NCBI RefSeq assembly: GCF_016909575.1
Contig: NZ_JAFBGA010000016.1
Coordinates: forward strand, 62,001-126,000
Source of the DNA: Streptomyces sp. HB132
GTDB lineage: Bacteria; Actinomycetota; Actinomycetes; Streptomycetales; Streptomycetaceae
Direction: 5' to 3'
Length of the DNA: 64,000 nucleotides
Notes under the pieces: model-generated
The model's input: the letters and a program-made list of their open reading frames with translations, nothing else
The model's database searches: none
What the model was told of the DNA's origin: nothing
In this document: positions 17,767 to 26,509 of the stretch, one piece after another
Numbering within the stretch: the first letter of the stretch is position 1
Layout of the letters: the number at the start of each line of letters is the position of its first letter
Made by a program: the position numbers and the translations under genes

Positions 17767-17851
17767 GCCCCCACGGTCCGGGCAGGACGCTGTTCGTGCA
17801 GGCGGGGGCGGGCCGAATGGCGGAGGAGTGGCCGCGCCCCCGGTTATCGTA

Positions 17852-17861
17852 CGAACGTTCG
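17852..17861. promoter_or_regulatory. Palindrome upstream of dnaE2
   Basis: CGAACGTTCG is a perfect 10-bp palindrome within TCGTACGAACGTTCGAAAC, 58 nt before the dnaE2 ATG. It has CGAAC/GTTCG half sites like actinobacterial LexA boxes, but without the usual 4-nt spacer, so it is only a candidate operator. Confidence 0.35.
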
Positions 17862-17919
17862 AAACTTGGTCTATGGTGGAGAGCGAGGGGGTGAGTACGG
17901 ATCGGTCCAGGAGGTGCGG

Positions 17920-20900
17920 ATGTCAGGGTTCACGCATCTGCATACCTTCTCCGGGTTCTCCCTGCGGTACGGGGCGTCGCACCCGGAGCGGCTGGCCGAG
18001 CGTGCCGTCGAGCGGGGGATGGACGCCCTCGCGCTGACCGACCGCGACAGCCTCGCGGGTGCGGTCCGCTTCGCCAGGGCCTGCGAGAAGGCCGGGATAC
18101 GGCCGCTCTTCGGGGCGGAGCTCGCGGTCGCGCGGCAGGAGCCGGGAGGGGCGGCGGGCGAGGGGCGTACGCACAGGCCGCGCACGCCGGTCCGTGGCGG
18201 CGCCTTTGTCGATGAATCTGCACCCCGGGTCACCTTCCTCGCCCGGGACGGCGCCCCTGGCTGGGCCGAACTGTGCCGCCTGGTCACCGCCGCCCACGCT
18301 CCGGACGCCCAGGACACCGGACAGCCCCTGCTCGCCCGGTCCGCGCTGCCCGCGGAAGGGCTCACCGTGCTGCTCGGCCCCGCCTCCGAGGTGGGCGCCG
18401 CACTCGCCGCGGGCCGGCCCGACCGGGCCGCCGTGCTGCTCGCCCCCTGGCGGGAGATCTACGGCGACGCCCTGCGCCTCGAAGCCGTCCACCACGGCCG
18501 CGAGGGCACCGGCCCCGGATCGCTGCGGCTCGCCGCCCGCACCGTCGGCTTCGCCGCCGAACAAGGGGTGCGGGCCGTGCTCACCAACGCCGTCCGGTAC
18601 GCCGACCCCGGGCAGGGTCCCGTCGCCGACGTACTCGACTCGGCCCGCCGGCTCGTTCCCGTCGACCCGCGCCGTTCCCCCCTCGACACCGGGGAGCGCT
18701 GGCTCAAGGACGCCCGTGCGATGCGGGAGACCGCCGAGCGGATCGCCTCCGCCGCGGGGCTCGGCAAGGACGCGGGGGAGCGGCTGCTCGCGGAGACCCG
18801 GCGCACCGCCGACGCCTGTCGCGTCGACCCGGCGGACGACCTGGGCCTCGGCAGTGTCCACTTCCCCGAGCCGCACCTCGTCGGGGCCGGGCGGCGCACC
18901 GCCCAGCGGGTGCTGGCCTCCCGCGCCGCTGCGGGCATGGTGCGGCACGGCTACGACCGCAGACGCGACTACTGGGAGCGGATGCACCGCGAGCTGGACA
19001 TCATCGCCCACCACGGCTTCGCCTCCTACTTCCTGACGGTCGCCCGGGTCGTCGACGACGTGAAGGGCATGGGCATACGGGTCGCCGCGCGTGGCTCCGG
19101 GGCCGGCTCCCTGGTCAACCACCTGCTCGGGATCGCCCACGCCGACCCGGTCGAACACGGCCTGCTCATGGAGCGCTTCCTGTCCGAGCGGCGTTTCGTG
19201 CTGCCCGACATCGACATCGACGTCGAGTCGGCCCGCCGCCTGGACGTCTACCGCGCGATCATCGGGCGCTTCGGCGCCGAGCGGGTCGCGACCGTCTCCA
19301 TGCCCGAGACCTACCGGGTGCGCCACGCCATCCGCGACGTCGGCGCCGCGCTCTCCATGGACCCGGCCGAGACCGACCGGCTGGCCAAGGCCTTCCCGCA
19401 CATCCGGGCCAGGGACGCCCGCGCCGCGATGGAGGAGCTCCCCGAACTGCGCGCCGTGGCAGGGCAGAAGGAGAAGCACGGCCGGCTCTGGGACCTGGTG
19501 GAGTCGCTGGACGCCCTGCCGCGCGGCATCGCCATGCACCCGTGCGGGGTGCTCCTCTCGGACGACTCGCTGCTGCGGCGCACCCCGGTCGTGCCCACCA
19601 GCGGCGAGGGTTTCCCCATGTCCCAGTTCGACAAGGACGACGTGGAACACCTCGGGCTGCTCAAGCTCGACGTGCTCGGCGTGCGGATGCAGTCGGCGAT
19701 GGCGCACGCGGTGACCGAGGTGAAGCGGGCCTCGGGGCGGGAGATCGACCTGGACGCCGTGCCGCAGGGCGACCCGGAGACGTACCGGCTGATCAAGAGC
19801 GCCGAGACGCTCGGCTGCTTCCAGATCGAGTCGCCGGGACAGCGCGACCTGGTCGGCAGGCTCCAGCCCGCCACCTTCCACGACCTGGTGGTCGACATCT
19901 CGCTGTTCCGGCCGGGCCCGGTCGCCGCCGACATGGTGCGGCCGTTCATCGAGGCCAGGCACGGCCGCGCGCCCGTGCGCTATCCGCACCCCGACCTGGA
20001 AGGAGCGCTGCGCGACACCTACGGGGTGGTCGTCTTCCACGAGCAGATCATCGAGATGGTGAACATCATGACCGGCTGCGGACGCGGCGAGGCCGACCGG
20101 GTGCGGCGCGGGCTCTCCGACCCCGAGTCGCAGGCCCGGATCAGGGTCTGGTTCGCAGAGCAGGCGGCGCGGAGGAAGTACGGCGCCGAGGTGATCGCCC
20201 GCGCCTGGGAGATCATCGAGGCGTTCGGGAGCTACGGCTTCTGCAAGGCGCACGCGGTCGCCTTCGCCGTGCCGACGTACCAGTCGGCCTGGCTCAAGGC
20301 GCACCACCCGGCGGCCTTCTACGCGGGACTGCTCACGCACGACCCCGGGATGTATCCGAAGCGGCTGCTGCTCGCGGACGCACGCCGGCGCGGTGTGCCG
20401 GTGCTGCCGCTGGACGTGAACCGGTCTGCGGCCACCCATCGGATCGAACTGGTGTCTGGCGACAACGGTGATAAATGGGGATTGAGGCTGGCGCTCTCGG
20501 ACGTACACGGCATCAGTGAGGCCGAGGTCGCCCGGATCGAGGCCGGCCGGCCCTACACCTCGCTGCTGGACTTCTGGCAGCGGGCCCGGCCCGGCAAGCC
20601 CGCCGCCGAACGGCTGGCCCAGGTCGGCGCGCTGGACTCCTTCGGCGCCAACCGCCGGGACCTGCTCCTGCACCTGTCGGAACTCCACCGCGCCCAACGG
20701 GGTTCGGGGACCAGGGGGAACGGCGCCCAGCTCCCGCTCGGCGACGGACACCGGACCGGCACCATCGGCCTGCCCGACCTCAACGACGCCGAACGCCTCA
20801 GCGCCGAGCTCGGCGTTCTCAGCATGGACGTGTCCCGCCACCTGATGGGTGATCACCACGCCTTCCTGGAGGAGCTGGGCGCGGTCTCCGCCAAGCGGCT

Positions 20901-21384
20901 GAGGGAGGCCGGACACGGGGAGACGGTGCTGGTCGCGGGCGCCAAGGTGGCCACCCAGACCCCGCCGATCCGGTCCGGGCGCCGGGTCGTCTTCACCACC
21001 CTGGACGACGGGACGGGACTGGTCGATCTCGCCTTCTTCGACGACAGCCACGCCGCCTGCGCGCACACCGTCTTCCACTCGTGGCTGCTGCTCGTGCGCG
21101 GGACGGTCCAGCGGCGGGGCGCGCGCAGCATGAGCGTGGTCGGCGCGGCGGCCTGGAACCTGGCGGAACTGGCCGAACTCCGGCGTACCGGCGGTCTCGA
21201 CGCGGTCGCGGCACGGCTGGCGGAGGTACCCGTCGACGAGGAGGGGGAGACCCCCGACGACGGCCGCCGTATCCAACTGCCGACCGGCTACGAGATGAAC
21301 CCCTGGTCGGATCTCCAGCCGGCCGGCGAGGGGACGCCCACCGGGAGGAAGCTGTGGCACCAGAGCCAGGGGAGCGCGGGATGA
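17920..21384 (+). CDS. dnaE2: Error-prone DNA polymerase III alpha subunit DnaE2
   Basis: 1,154 residues from ATG 17920, with AGGAGG 5 nt upstream. PHP domain at the N-terminus (FTHLHTFSGFSLRYG), C-family polymerase palm with LPDIDIDVESAR at about 427-438, fingers with FCKAHAVAFAVPTYQSAWLKA cut here as FCKAHAVAFAVPTYQ and SAWLKAHHPAAFYAG, and an OB-fold near the end (VFTTLDDGTGLVDLAFF). Length and the FSGFSLRYG signature separate DnaE2 (ImuC) from replicative DnaE1. In other actinobacteria DnaE2 performs mutagenic translesion synthesis with a Y-family partner. Its stop overlaps the next start (ATGA), so the two are coupled. Confidence 0.96.
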   Translation: MSGFTHLHTFSGFSLRYGASHPERLAERAVERGMDALALTDRDSLAGAVRFARACEKAGIRPLFGAELAVARQEPGGAAGEGRTHRPRTPVRGGAFVDESAPRVTFLARDGAPGWAELCRLVTAAHAPDAQDTGQPLLARSALPAEGLTVLLGPASEVGAALAAGRPDRAAVLLAPWREIYGDALRLEAVHHGREGTGPGSLRLAARTVGFAAEQGVRAVLTNAVRYADPGQGPVADVLDSARRLVPVDPRRSPLDTGERWLKDARAMRETAERIASAAGLGKDAGERLLAETRRTADACRVDPADDLGLGSVHFPEPHLVGAGRRTAQRVLASRAAAGMVRHGYDRRRDYWERMHRELDIIAHHGFASYFLTVARVVDDVKGMGIRVAARGSGAGSLVNHLLGIAHADPVEHGLLMERFLSERRFVLPDIDIDVESARRLDVYRAIIGRFGAERVATVSMPETYRVRHAIRDVGAALSMDPAETDRLAKAFPHIRARDARAAMEELPELRAVAGQKEKHGRLWDLVESLDALPRGIAMHPCGVLLSDDSLLRRTPVVPTSGEGFPMSQFDKDDVEHLGLLKLDVLGVRMQSAMAHAVTEVKRASGREIDLDAVPQGDPETYRLIKSAETLGCFQIESPGQRDLVGRLQPATFHDLVVDISLFRPGPVAADMVRPFIEARHGRAPVRYPHPDLEGALRDTYGVVVFHEQIIEMVNIMTGCGRGEADRVRRGLSDPESQARIRVWFAEQAARRKYGAEVIARAWEIIEAFGSYGFCKAHAVAFAVPTYQSAWLKAHHPAAFYAGLLTHDPGMYPKRLLLADARRRGVPVLPLDVNRSAATHRIELVSGDNGDKWGLRLALSDVHGISEAEVARIEAGRPYTSLLDFWQRARPGKPAAERLAQVGALDSFGANRRDLLLHLSELHRAQRGSGTRGNGAQLPLGDGHRTGTIGLPDLNDAERLSAELGVLSMDVSRHLMGDHHAFLEELGAVSAKRLREAGHGETVLVAGAKVATQTPPIRSGRRVVFTTLDDGTGLVDLAFFDDSHAACAHTVFHSWLLLVRGTVQRRGARSMSVVGAAAWNLAELAELRRTGGLDAVAARLAEVPVDEEGETPDDGRRIQLPTGYEMNPWSDLQPAGEGTPTGRKLWHQSQGSAG

Positions 21385-22379
21385 ACGAGCAGCCGGCCGT
21401 CCTGTGCCTGCGGTTCCGCCGGATCGGCGGCGGACTTCCGGACAGCGCGGGCTACGAGGGACTGCTCGCCCTCCTCGGGGCGTTCACCCCGGTCGTCGAG
21501 GCGGCCCCGCCCGGCGCCGCGCTGGCCGACGTCAGCGGCGCGCTGCGCTACTTCGGGCAGGACGCGGCGGGCCTGGCCTCCGTGATCCGGGTGCGCGCCC
21601 TCGCCCTGCACGGCGTGGACTGCGCGATCGGGGCGGCCTCCAACCCCATGCTGGCCAGGATGGCCGCACGGCAGGCGGCGGCCGGAACCACCTTCGTGGT
21701 GCCCCCCGGTGGGCACGCAGGCTTCCTCGCGTCCAAGCCCGCCGCCGCGCTCGACGGCGTCGGGGCGGCGACCGCGCGCACCCTGTGCGGATACGGGCTC
21801 GACTCCATCGGCCGGATAGCCGCCGCACCGCTCGCCACCCTGCAGCGGATCACCGGGGTGCGGACCGGGCGGGAGCTGTGGGAGCGGGCCAACGGCATCG
21901 ACCGTACGCGGGTCGTGCCGAACGCCGCCGCCCGGTCGATCGCCGCCGAACGCTCCTTCCCCCGCGACGAACTGGACCCGGAGCAGCACCGCCGCGCGCT
22001 CCTCTCGCTCACCGAGGAACTGGGGGCCAGGCTGCGCGGCGACGGACAGGTGTGCCGCTCGCTCGCGGTCTCCGTGCGCTACGCCGACCGGACCGGTTAC
22101 GCCACGCTGACCCGCAGCCGTACGCTCCCGGAGCCCACCGCCCACTCGGCGGCGCTCACCTCGCTCGCGTACCGGATCCAGGACTCGTTCGCCCTGCAGC
22201 GGGCGCGGGTGCGGGGGATCGGACTGCGGGCGGAAGGGCTCCACGACGCGGAACGGGCCGCCCACCAGCTCACCTTCGACCCGGTGGACGAACGGGCGCG
22301 GCGCATCGAGGCGGTGTCCGACCGGCTGCGGGCCCGCTTCGGTCCGCAGGCCGTGAAGCCGGGGCGGCTCGCGGCCTGA
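21381..22379 (+). CDS. DNA polymerase Y-family protein, ImuB-like
   Basis: 332 residues, starting in a 4-nt ATGA overlap with dnaE2. Y-family landmarks: AAGTTFVVPPGG, a helix-hairpin-helix LDGVGAATARTLCGYGLDSIG cut as LDGVGAATARTLCGYG, ITGVRTGRELWERANGID, and a little-finger region. The canonical DxD near the N-terminus is replaced by CLRFRRI, and the region of the SIDE motif reads ADVSGALRYFG, so the catalytic metal ligands look incomplete; this is typical of the non-catalytic ImuB mutasome protein. It is shorter than most ImuB (about 500 residues) and no ImuA' gene is adjacent. Confidence 0.85.
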   Translation: MNEQPAVLCLRFRRIGGGLPDSAGYEGLLALLGAFTPVVEAAPPGAALADVSGALRYFGQDAAGLASVIRVRALALHGVDCAIGAASNPMLARMAARQAAAGTTFVVPPGGHAGFLASKPAAALDGVGAATARTLCGYGLDSIGRIAAAPLATLQRITGVRTGRELWERANGIDRTRVVPNAAARSIAAERSFPRDELDPEQHRRALLSLTEELGARLRGDGQVCRSLAVSVRYADRTGYATLTRSRTLPEPTAHSAALTSLAYRIQDSFALQRARVRGIGLRAEGLHDAERAAHQLTFDPVDERARRIEAVSDRLRARFGPQAVKPGRLAA

Positions 22380-22480
22380 CGCGGGCCGCCGGGTGCGCCG
22401 CCGGTCAGGGGGGACCCGCCGTCCGGGGCATCGGGAGCGCCGGGGTCCAGGGCGCCGGCAGCCCGGAGCGCGGGAATCTT

Positions 22481-22522
22481 TTACCGACGCGTAACTTCCC
22501 CCGTGACCTTACCCATGCGTAA
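22481..22522. promoter_or_regulatory. Paired TTAC-N6-GTAA boxes upstream of the lipase
   Basis: TTACCGACGCGTAA (22481-22494) and TTACCCATGCGTAA (22509-22522) start 28 nt apart, each followed by CTT, and each is an imperfect palindrome with TTAC/GTAA ends. They lie about 100 nt before the lipase start. The shape resembles TetR operators of actinobacterial fatty-acid regulators; the binder is unknown. Confidence 0.55.
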
Positions 22523-22618
22523 CTTGGCATGAGCACGTTAAGAAACGTCACTCGCTGTGGTCCGGACCGCAGGGCGCACCGACATCGCAACTCCCTTGAG
22601 CCGCAAGGAGACCACCCG

Positions 22619-23512
22619 ATGCTGCCCTGGACCCGTGCCCCGCGCACCCCACGCGCACGCCGAACGCTCGCCGCACTCATCCTCGCCGTCACCGCACTCG
22701 TCGCCGCCCCCACGGCGACCGCCAACGCGGCCACCACGCAGGCCGCAGCCTCCTCCCGCGGCTGGAACGACTACTCCTGCAAGCCCTCCGCGGCCCACCC
22801 CCGCCCCGTCGTCCTCGTCCACGGGACCTTCGGCAACTCGATCGACAACTGGCTGGTCCTCGCGCCGTACCTCGTCAACCGGGGCTACTGCGTCTTCTCG
22901 CTCGACTACGGGCAGCTCCCCGGAGTGCCGGTCTTCAACGGACTGGGCCCGATCGACAAGTCGGCCGGACAGCTCGACGTGTTCGTCGACAAGGTGCTCG
23001 ACGCCACCGGCGCCCCGAAGGCCGACCTCGTCGGCCACTCCCAGGGCGGCATGATGCCCAACTACTACCTGAAGTTCCTCGGCGGAGCCGACAAGGTGAA
23101 CGCCCTCGTCGGGATCGCCCCCGACAACCACGGCACCACGCTCCTGGGCCTCACCCGGCTGCTGCCGTACTTCCCCGGCATCGAGGACCTCCTCACGACG
23201 AACACCCCGGGTCTCGCCGACCAGATCGCCGGGTCCGCGTTCATCACCAAGCTCAACGCCGGCGGCGACACCGTGCCCGGCGTCCGCTACACCGTGATCG
23301 CGACCAAGTACGACGAGGTCGTGACCCCGTACCGCACGCAGTACCTGAGCGGGCCGAACGTACGCAACGTCCTGCTCCAGGACCTGTGCCCGGTCGACCT
23401 GTCCGAGCACGTCGCGATCGGCACCATCGACCGGGTCGCCTTCCACGAGGTGGTGAACGCCCTCGACCCGGCGCACGCCACCCCGACCACCTGCGCCTCG
23501 GCCGTCGGCTGA
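22619..23512 (+). CDS. Secreted triacylglycerol lipase/esterase (alpha/beta hydrolase)
   Basis: 297 residues from ATG 22619, AAGGAG 8 nt upstream. Signal peptide (RRTLAALILAVTALVAAP...) cleaved around ANA, about residue 38. Lipase class 2-type fold: oxyanion HGTFGNSIDNW, nucleophile elbow GHSQGG (Ser141), later Asp in TKYDEVV and His in EHVAIGTIDRVAFHEV. Cys in DYSCK, YCVF, DLCPV and TTCAS allow disulfides. Extracellular hydrolysis of esters or lipids. Monocistronic, with paired operator-like boxes upstream and a very strong hairpin downstream. Confidence 0.92.
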   Translation: MLPWTRAPRTPRARRTLAALILAVTALVAAPTATANAATTQAAASSRGWNDYSCKPSAAHPRPVVLVHGTFGNSIDNWLVLAPYLVNRGYCVFSLDYGQLPGVPVFNGLGPIDKSAGQLDVFVDKVLDATGAPKADLVGHSQGGMMPNYYLKFLGGADKVNALVGIAPDNHGTTLLGLTRLLPYFPGIEDLLTTNTPGLADQIAGSAFITKLNAGGDTVPGVRYTVIATKYDEVVTPYRTQYLSGPNVRNVLLQDLCPVDLSEHVAIGTIDRVAFHEVVNALDPAHATPTTCASAVG

Positions 23513-23517
23513 CAGGA

Positions 23518-23551
23518 CCGCCCGGCCCCGGGGATCCCCGGGGCCGGGCGG
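23518..23551. terminator. 34-bp perfect palindrome, bidirectional terminator
   Basis: A perfect palindrome centred on GGATCC (left arm CCGCCCGGCCCCGGGGA) lies between the convergent lipase and LPMO genes, 5 nt after the lipase stop. In RNA it would fold into a 15-16 bp stem with a tiny loop. Confidence 0.9.
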
Positions 23552-23560
23552 GTCACCGGA

Positions 23561-24577
23561 TCAGGCGCGGTGAGCGCCGCCCGCGGACCGGCGGCGCACC
23601 GAGACGAACAGGGCGCTCGCGCCGAGGGCCAGCGCGGCGGCACCGCCCATCGCGAGGTACGAGGTGCTGCTGCCGCCACCCGTCTCGGCGAGGACCTCGT
23701 CCGCGGGGGCCGAGTCCGCGGGCGATGCGGTGACGTTGTCCGCCTCCGGCGCGTTCGCGCCGGCGCCGGCGGCCGGGGCCGCCTCGGTGACCTCCGCGCC
23801 GGTCGCCGCGTCGTCGTCCCCGTGGCCGTTGTGCTCGACGGACGACCTGTCCGTACCCTCGTCGATCTCCGCCTCGGACGGAGCGGAGGCGGCCGGTGCC
23901 GGAACCGCCTCGGCGCTCCCGCCGTTCTCACCGCCGAAGACCACGTCGGAGCAGGCGTAGAAGGCCTCGGGGGAGTCCGACCGCTGCCAGACCGTGTAGA
24001 TCAACTGCCGCCCCGACGCCTGCGGCACGGTGCCGTCGAAGACGTACGACCCGTCCTCCAGGGTCGGGTCGGCGGCGGTGGCGAACGGCTTCTCCTGCAG
24101 GTCCGACCACTTCAGCGGCTGCGCCGGGTCGTAGCCCGCCTTGGTCAGGTACAGCTCGAACGAGCCCCTGTGCGGAGCGGTCGCCCGGAACCGGAAGGTG
24201 TGGCTGCCCGCCTCCATGGGGGTGGACGGCCAGTCGGCGCGCGGCAGGTCGAGTCCCCTGAACTTGTCGTTGCCCGCGCTGCACAGCTTGCCGTCCGGGA
24301 TGAGATCACGGTGCTTGCCCGCCGCGTGGGCGATGTTCACGCCGTTCCAGTCGTACAGAGCCTGGGTCCCGCCCGCCGCCACCGCCGCCTTGCACGCCGC
24401 CGACCGCGGGCTCTCCGGCCCCTCCGCGAAACAGGCCGAGACACGGCTGACCGGATCGCTCAGCGAACCGTGGGCGGCTGCCGGGACGGCGGCGAGGCCG
24501 GTCAGGGCGAGCGGCGCGACGCCGAGCGCGACGATGCCTCCGGCGAGCCTGCGGCGGGTGGTGGCGATGACGGCCAT
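23561..24577 (-). CDS. Cell-wall-anchored AA10 lytic polysaccharide monooxygenase
   Basis: 338 residues from ATG 24577 (AAGGAG 10 nt upstream). The signal peptide ends PAAA, leaving an N-terminal His36 (HGSLSDP); with His136 (TAPHRGSF) it makes the copper histidine brace, and ACSDVVF carries the family's axial region. The AA10 domain (36-215) oxidises chitin or cellulose. A Ser/Ala/Glu-rich linker leads to LAETG (296-300), a hydrophobic helix and RRR: a sortase signal of the LAxTG class used by streptomycete SrtE. So this copy is covalently tethered to peptidoglycan, unlike most secreted LPMOs, which are free or carry a CBM. Confidence 0.93.
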   Translation of the reverse strand: MAVIATTRRRLAGGIVALGVAPLALTGLAAVPAAAHGSLSDPVSRVSACFAEGPESPRSAACKAAVAAGGTQALYDWNGVNIAHAAGKHRDLIPDGKLCSAGNDKFRGLDLPRADWPSTPMEAGSHTFRFRATAPHRGSFELYLTKAGYDPAQPLKWSDLQEKPFATAADPTLEDGSYVFDGTVPQASGRQLIYTVWQRSDSPEAFYACSDVVFGGENGGSAEAVPAPAASAPSEAEIDEGTDRSSVEHNGHGDDDAATGAEVTEAAPAAGAGANAPEADNVTASPADSAPADEVLAETGGGSSTSYLAMGGAAALALGASALFVSVRRRSAGGAHRA

Positions 24578-24729
24578 GGTGGTGGTTCTCCTTCGGCGGC
24601 ACGGCTGTTGACCAGGTCTGGTGATCAGCAAGCTAGCCGCCGCCGAACCCGCATCCGGCCGTGCGAAGCCCCAGGTGACGATCGTTATGGCGCGCTTAAG
24701 GAGTGGTTAGGGGAGGGCTCAGGGAAACG

Positions 24730-24801
24730 GGTCGGTGGGAAGTTACGGACAGACAATCCGGGCATGACGACCGGATATCTGTCCGTACAGTCCCACCGAC
24801 C
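24730..24801 (-). terminator. Large two-part hairpin after phoD
   Basis: GGTCGGTGGGA (24730-24740) pairs with TCCCACCGACC (24791-24801), and TACGGACAGA (24744-24753) with TCTGTCCGTA (24778-24787), separated by a 3x3 internal loop. The 24-nt apex has CCGG...CCGG. It begins 8 nt beyond the minus-strand phoD stop and is the likely terminator, though unusually large. Confidence 0.65.
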
Positions 24802-24808
24802 GGATCCG

Positions 24809-26383
24809 TCAGATCTGGACACCCGGAGTGCTGTCCTCCACGACCACGCTCGCGCGGGTGCTGATCGTGGCGTCCGGCTTCGTGACGAACGGCAGGACGC
24901 GGAAGTCGCTCGTCCAGCGGTCGCGGTCCACCGTGACGCGTACGTAGCCACGCTGGTTGTTGAAGAACTTCATGTGCGGGTTCGCCGCGAGGAACGTCTC
25001 GCCCTGGGCCGTCATGTCGGCGCCGTCGCCGCCGCTCGTGATCGAGGTGCCCACGAACTCCGAGCCGACGGTCGCCGATTCAGGGTCGGTGTAGTCGCGC
25101 TTGAGGTCCCAGGCGTAGTTCTGGTGGCGGTCGCCCGTGATGACGACCAGATTGCGCACCCCGCGGGTGTCCGCCTCGGCGAGCAGCCGGTTGCGCTCGG
25201 CGACGTAGCCGTCCCACGGGTCCATCCAGACCTTCGTGGCCGGACCCGGGTCCTGGTCGGTCTGGCCCATCGGGGCCTGGTTGCCGAGGATCTGCCAGCG
25301 GGACCGCGAGCGGCTGAAGCCCTTGAGGACCCAGTCCCGCTGGCGGGACCCGAGCAGGGAGCGGTCCGTGTCGAAGCGGTCCGCGCAGTCGGCGGAGGCG
25401 CCGTCGCCGCACGCCTGGTCGTCGCGGTACTGACGGGTGTCGAGCATCGTGAAGTCGGCGAGCCGGCCGTAGGAGAGCCTGCGGTACATCTGTACGTCGG
25501 GGCCCTTCGGCAACTGGGTGCGGCGCAGTGGCGCGTGCTCGTACAGGGCCTGGAAGGCGGCGGCGCGGCGCAGCAGGAAGGTCTTCGGGTCCTCGTCGTT
25601 CTCGGAGGTCTGGTCCGCCCAGTTGTTCTCCACCTCGTGGTCGTCGAACGTCATGATCCACGGGAAGTTGGCGTGCGCCTCGCGCAGCGGGGCCTCGGAC
25701 TTGTAGAGACCGTACTGGAGGCGGTAGCGGGCGAGGTCGAGTGTCTCGGTGTGGAACCTGGGGTCGGTGCTCACGCCGCGCTTGTTCGTCCTGACGCCGG
25801 ACTCGTACAGGTAGTCACCGAGGTGCACCACCAGGTCCAGGTCCTCCTGGGCCATGTGGTGGTACGCGGTGAAGTAGCCGTCCTGCCAGGCCTGGCAGGA
25901 GGCGAAGGCGAACTTCAGCTCGCGCGGGGAGGCCCAGGGCGCCGGGGTGGTGCGCGTACGTCCCACGGGGGAGACCGCGGAACCTGCCTTGAAGCGGAAC
26001 CAGTACGTGCGGTCGGGGGCCAGCCCGTGCACCTCGGGGTGGACGGAGTGCGCCAGTTCCGGAGTCGCCACGACACTGCCGCGGCGTACGACCCGGCGGA
26101 ACCGTTCGTCGAGCGCCACCTCGTAGTGGACCCGGACGGGCTTCGCCGGCATGCCGCCATGGCCATCCTGGGCGAAGGGGTCGGGAGCCAGGCGCGTCCA
26201 GAGCACGACGCCGTCCGACGTCGGGTCGCCCGAGGCGACACCCAGGGTGAACGGGTCACCCTTCAGGGCGGGCGCGGCGAACGCGGACTGCGCCTCCCAC
26301 GCCCCCGTCCCGAGCATCAGTGCGGCGGCCGCTCCTCCGCCGAATCCGAACATCTGCCTGCGGGACACGGAATGCGAGACCAC
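24809..26383 (-). CDS. phoD: PhoD-family alkaline phosphatase/phosphodiesterase, Tat-exported
   Basis: GTG 26383 chosen for the GAGGAGG 4-5 nt upstream; 524 residues (ATG 26410 is an alternative). Twin-arginine signal SRRQMFGFGG. PhoD N-terminal domain (FTLGVASGDPTSDGVVLWTR, quoted in two parts FTLGVASGDP and TSDGVVLWTR), then the metallophosphatase core with FAFASCQAW, LVVHLGDYLYE, MTFDDHEVENNW and VVITGDRHQN, which supply the Fe/Ca ligands. Releases phosphate from mono- and diesters outside the cell. phoD genes are often PhoP-regulated; only one GTTCAC-like heptamer is seen upstream, not a paired PHO box. Confidence 0.94.
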   Translation of the reverse strand: MVSHSVSRRQMFGFGGGAAAALMLGTGAWEAQSAFAAPALKGDPFTLGVASGDPTSDGVVLWTRLAPDPFAQDGHGGMPAKPVRVHYEVALDERFRRVVRRGSVVATPELAHSVHPEVHGLAPDRTYWFRFKAGSAVSPVGRTRTTPAPWASPRELKFAFASCQAWQDGYFTAYHHMAQEDLDLVVHLGDYLYESGVRTNKRGVSTDPRFHTETLDLARYRLQYGLYKSEAPLREAHANFPWIMTFDDHEVENNWADQTSENDEDPKTFLLRRAAAFQALYEHAPLRRTQLPKGPDVQMYRRLSYGRLADFTMLDTRQYRDDQACGDGASADCADRFDTDRSLLGSRQRDWVLKGFSRSRSRWQILGNQAPMGQTDQDPGPATKVWMDPWDGYVAERNRLLAEADTRGVRNLVVITGDRHQNYAWDLKRDYTDPESATVGSEFVGTSITSGGDGADMTAQGETFLAANPHMKFFNNQRGYVRVTVDRDRWTSDFRVLPFVTKPDATISTRASVVVEDSTPGVQI

Positions 26384-26509
26384 GGGTCCTCCTCGGTCGA
26401 TCGGCGTCAACCTCGGACACGCTGCCGGGTATGGGTGTCATGCTCACGCGCAACGCATGGCCGAAGGCCGAGCGATACGTGAACAAGGCGGCTGTGCGGC
26501 CCGGAGGGC

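Noticed and set aside
17848..17863. LexA (SOS) box before dnaE2
   Set aside because: The half sites CGAAC/GTTCG abut with no 4-nt spacer, unlike the actinobacterial consensus; kept only as a palindrome.
17923..21360. Very long antisense frame across dnaE2 (and similar ones across tctA, penicillin acylase and others)
   Set aside because: High-GC coding DNA produces long shadow frames; these lack motifs and ribosome sites, and the sense genes are certain.
24611..24622. DasR-type (dre) site before the LPMO gene
   Set aside because: ACCAGGTCTGGT has the half sites in the opposite order from the dre consensus TGGTCTAGACCA.
26479..26484. PHO box before phoD
   Set aside because: Only a single GTTCAC-like heptamer (minus strand); PhoP sites need direct repeats.
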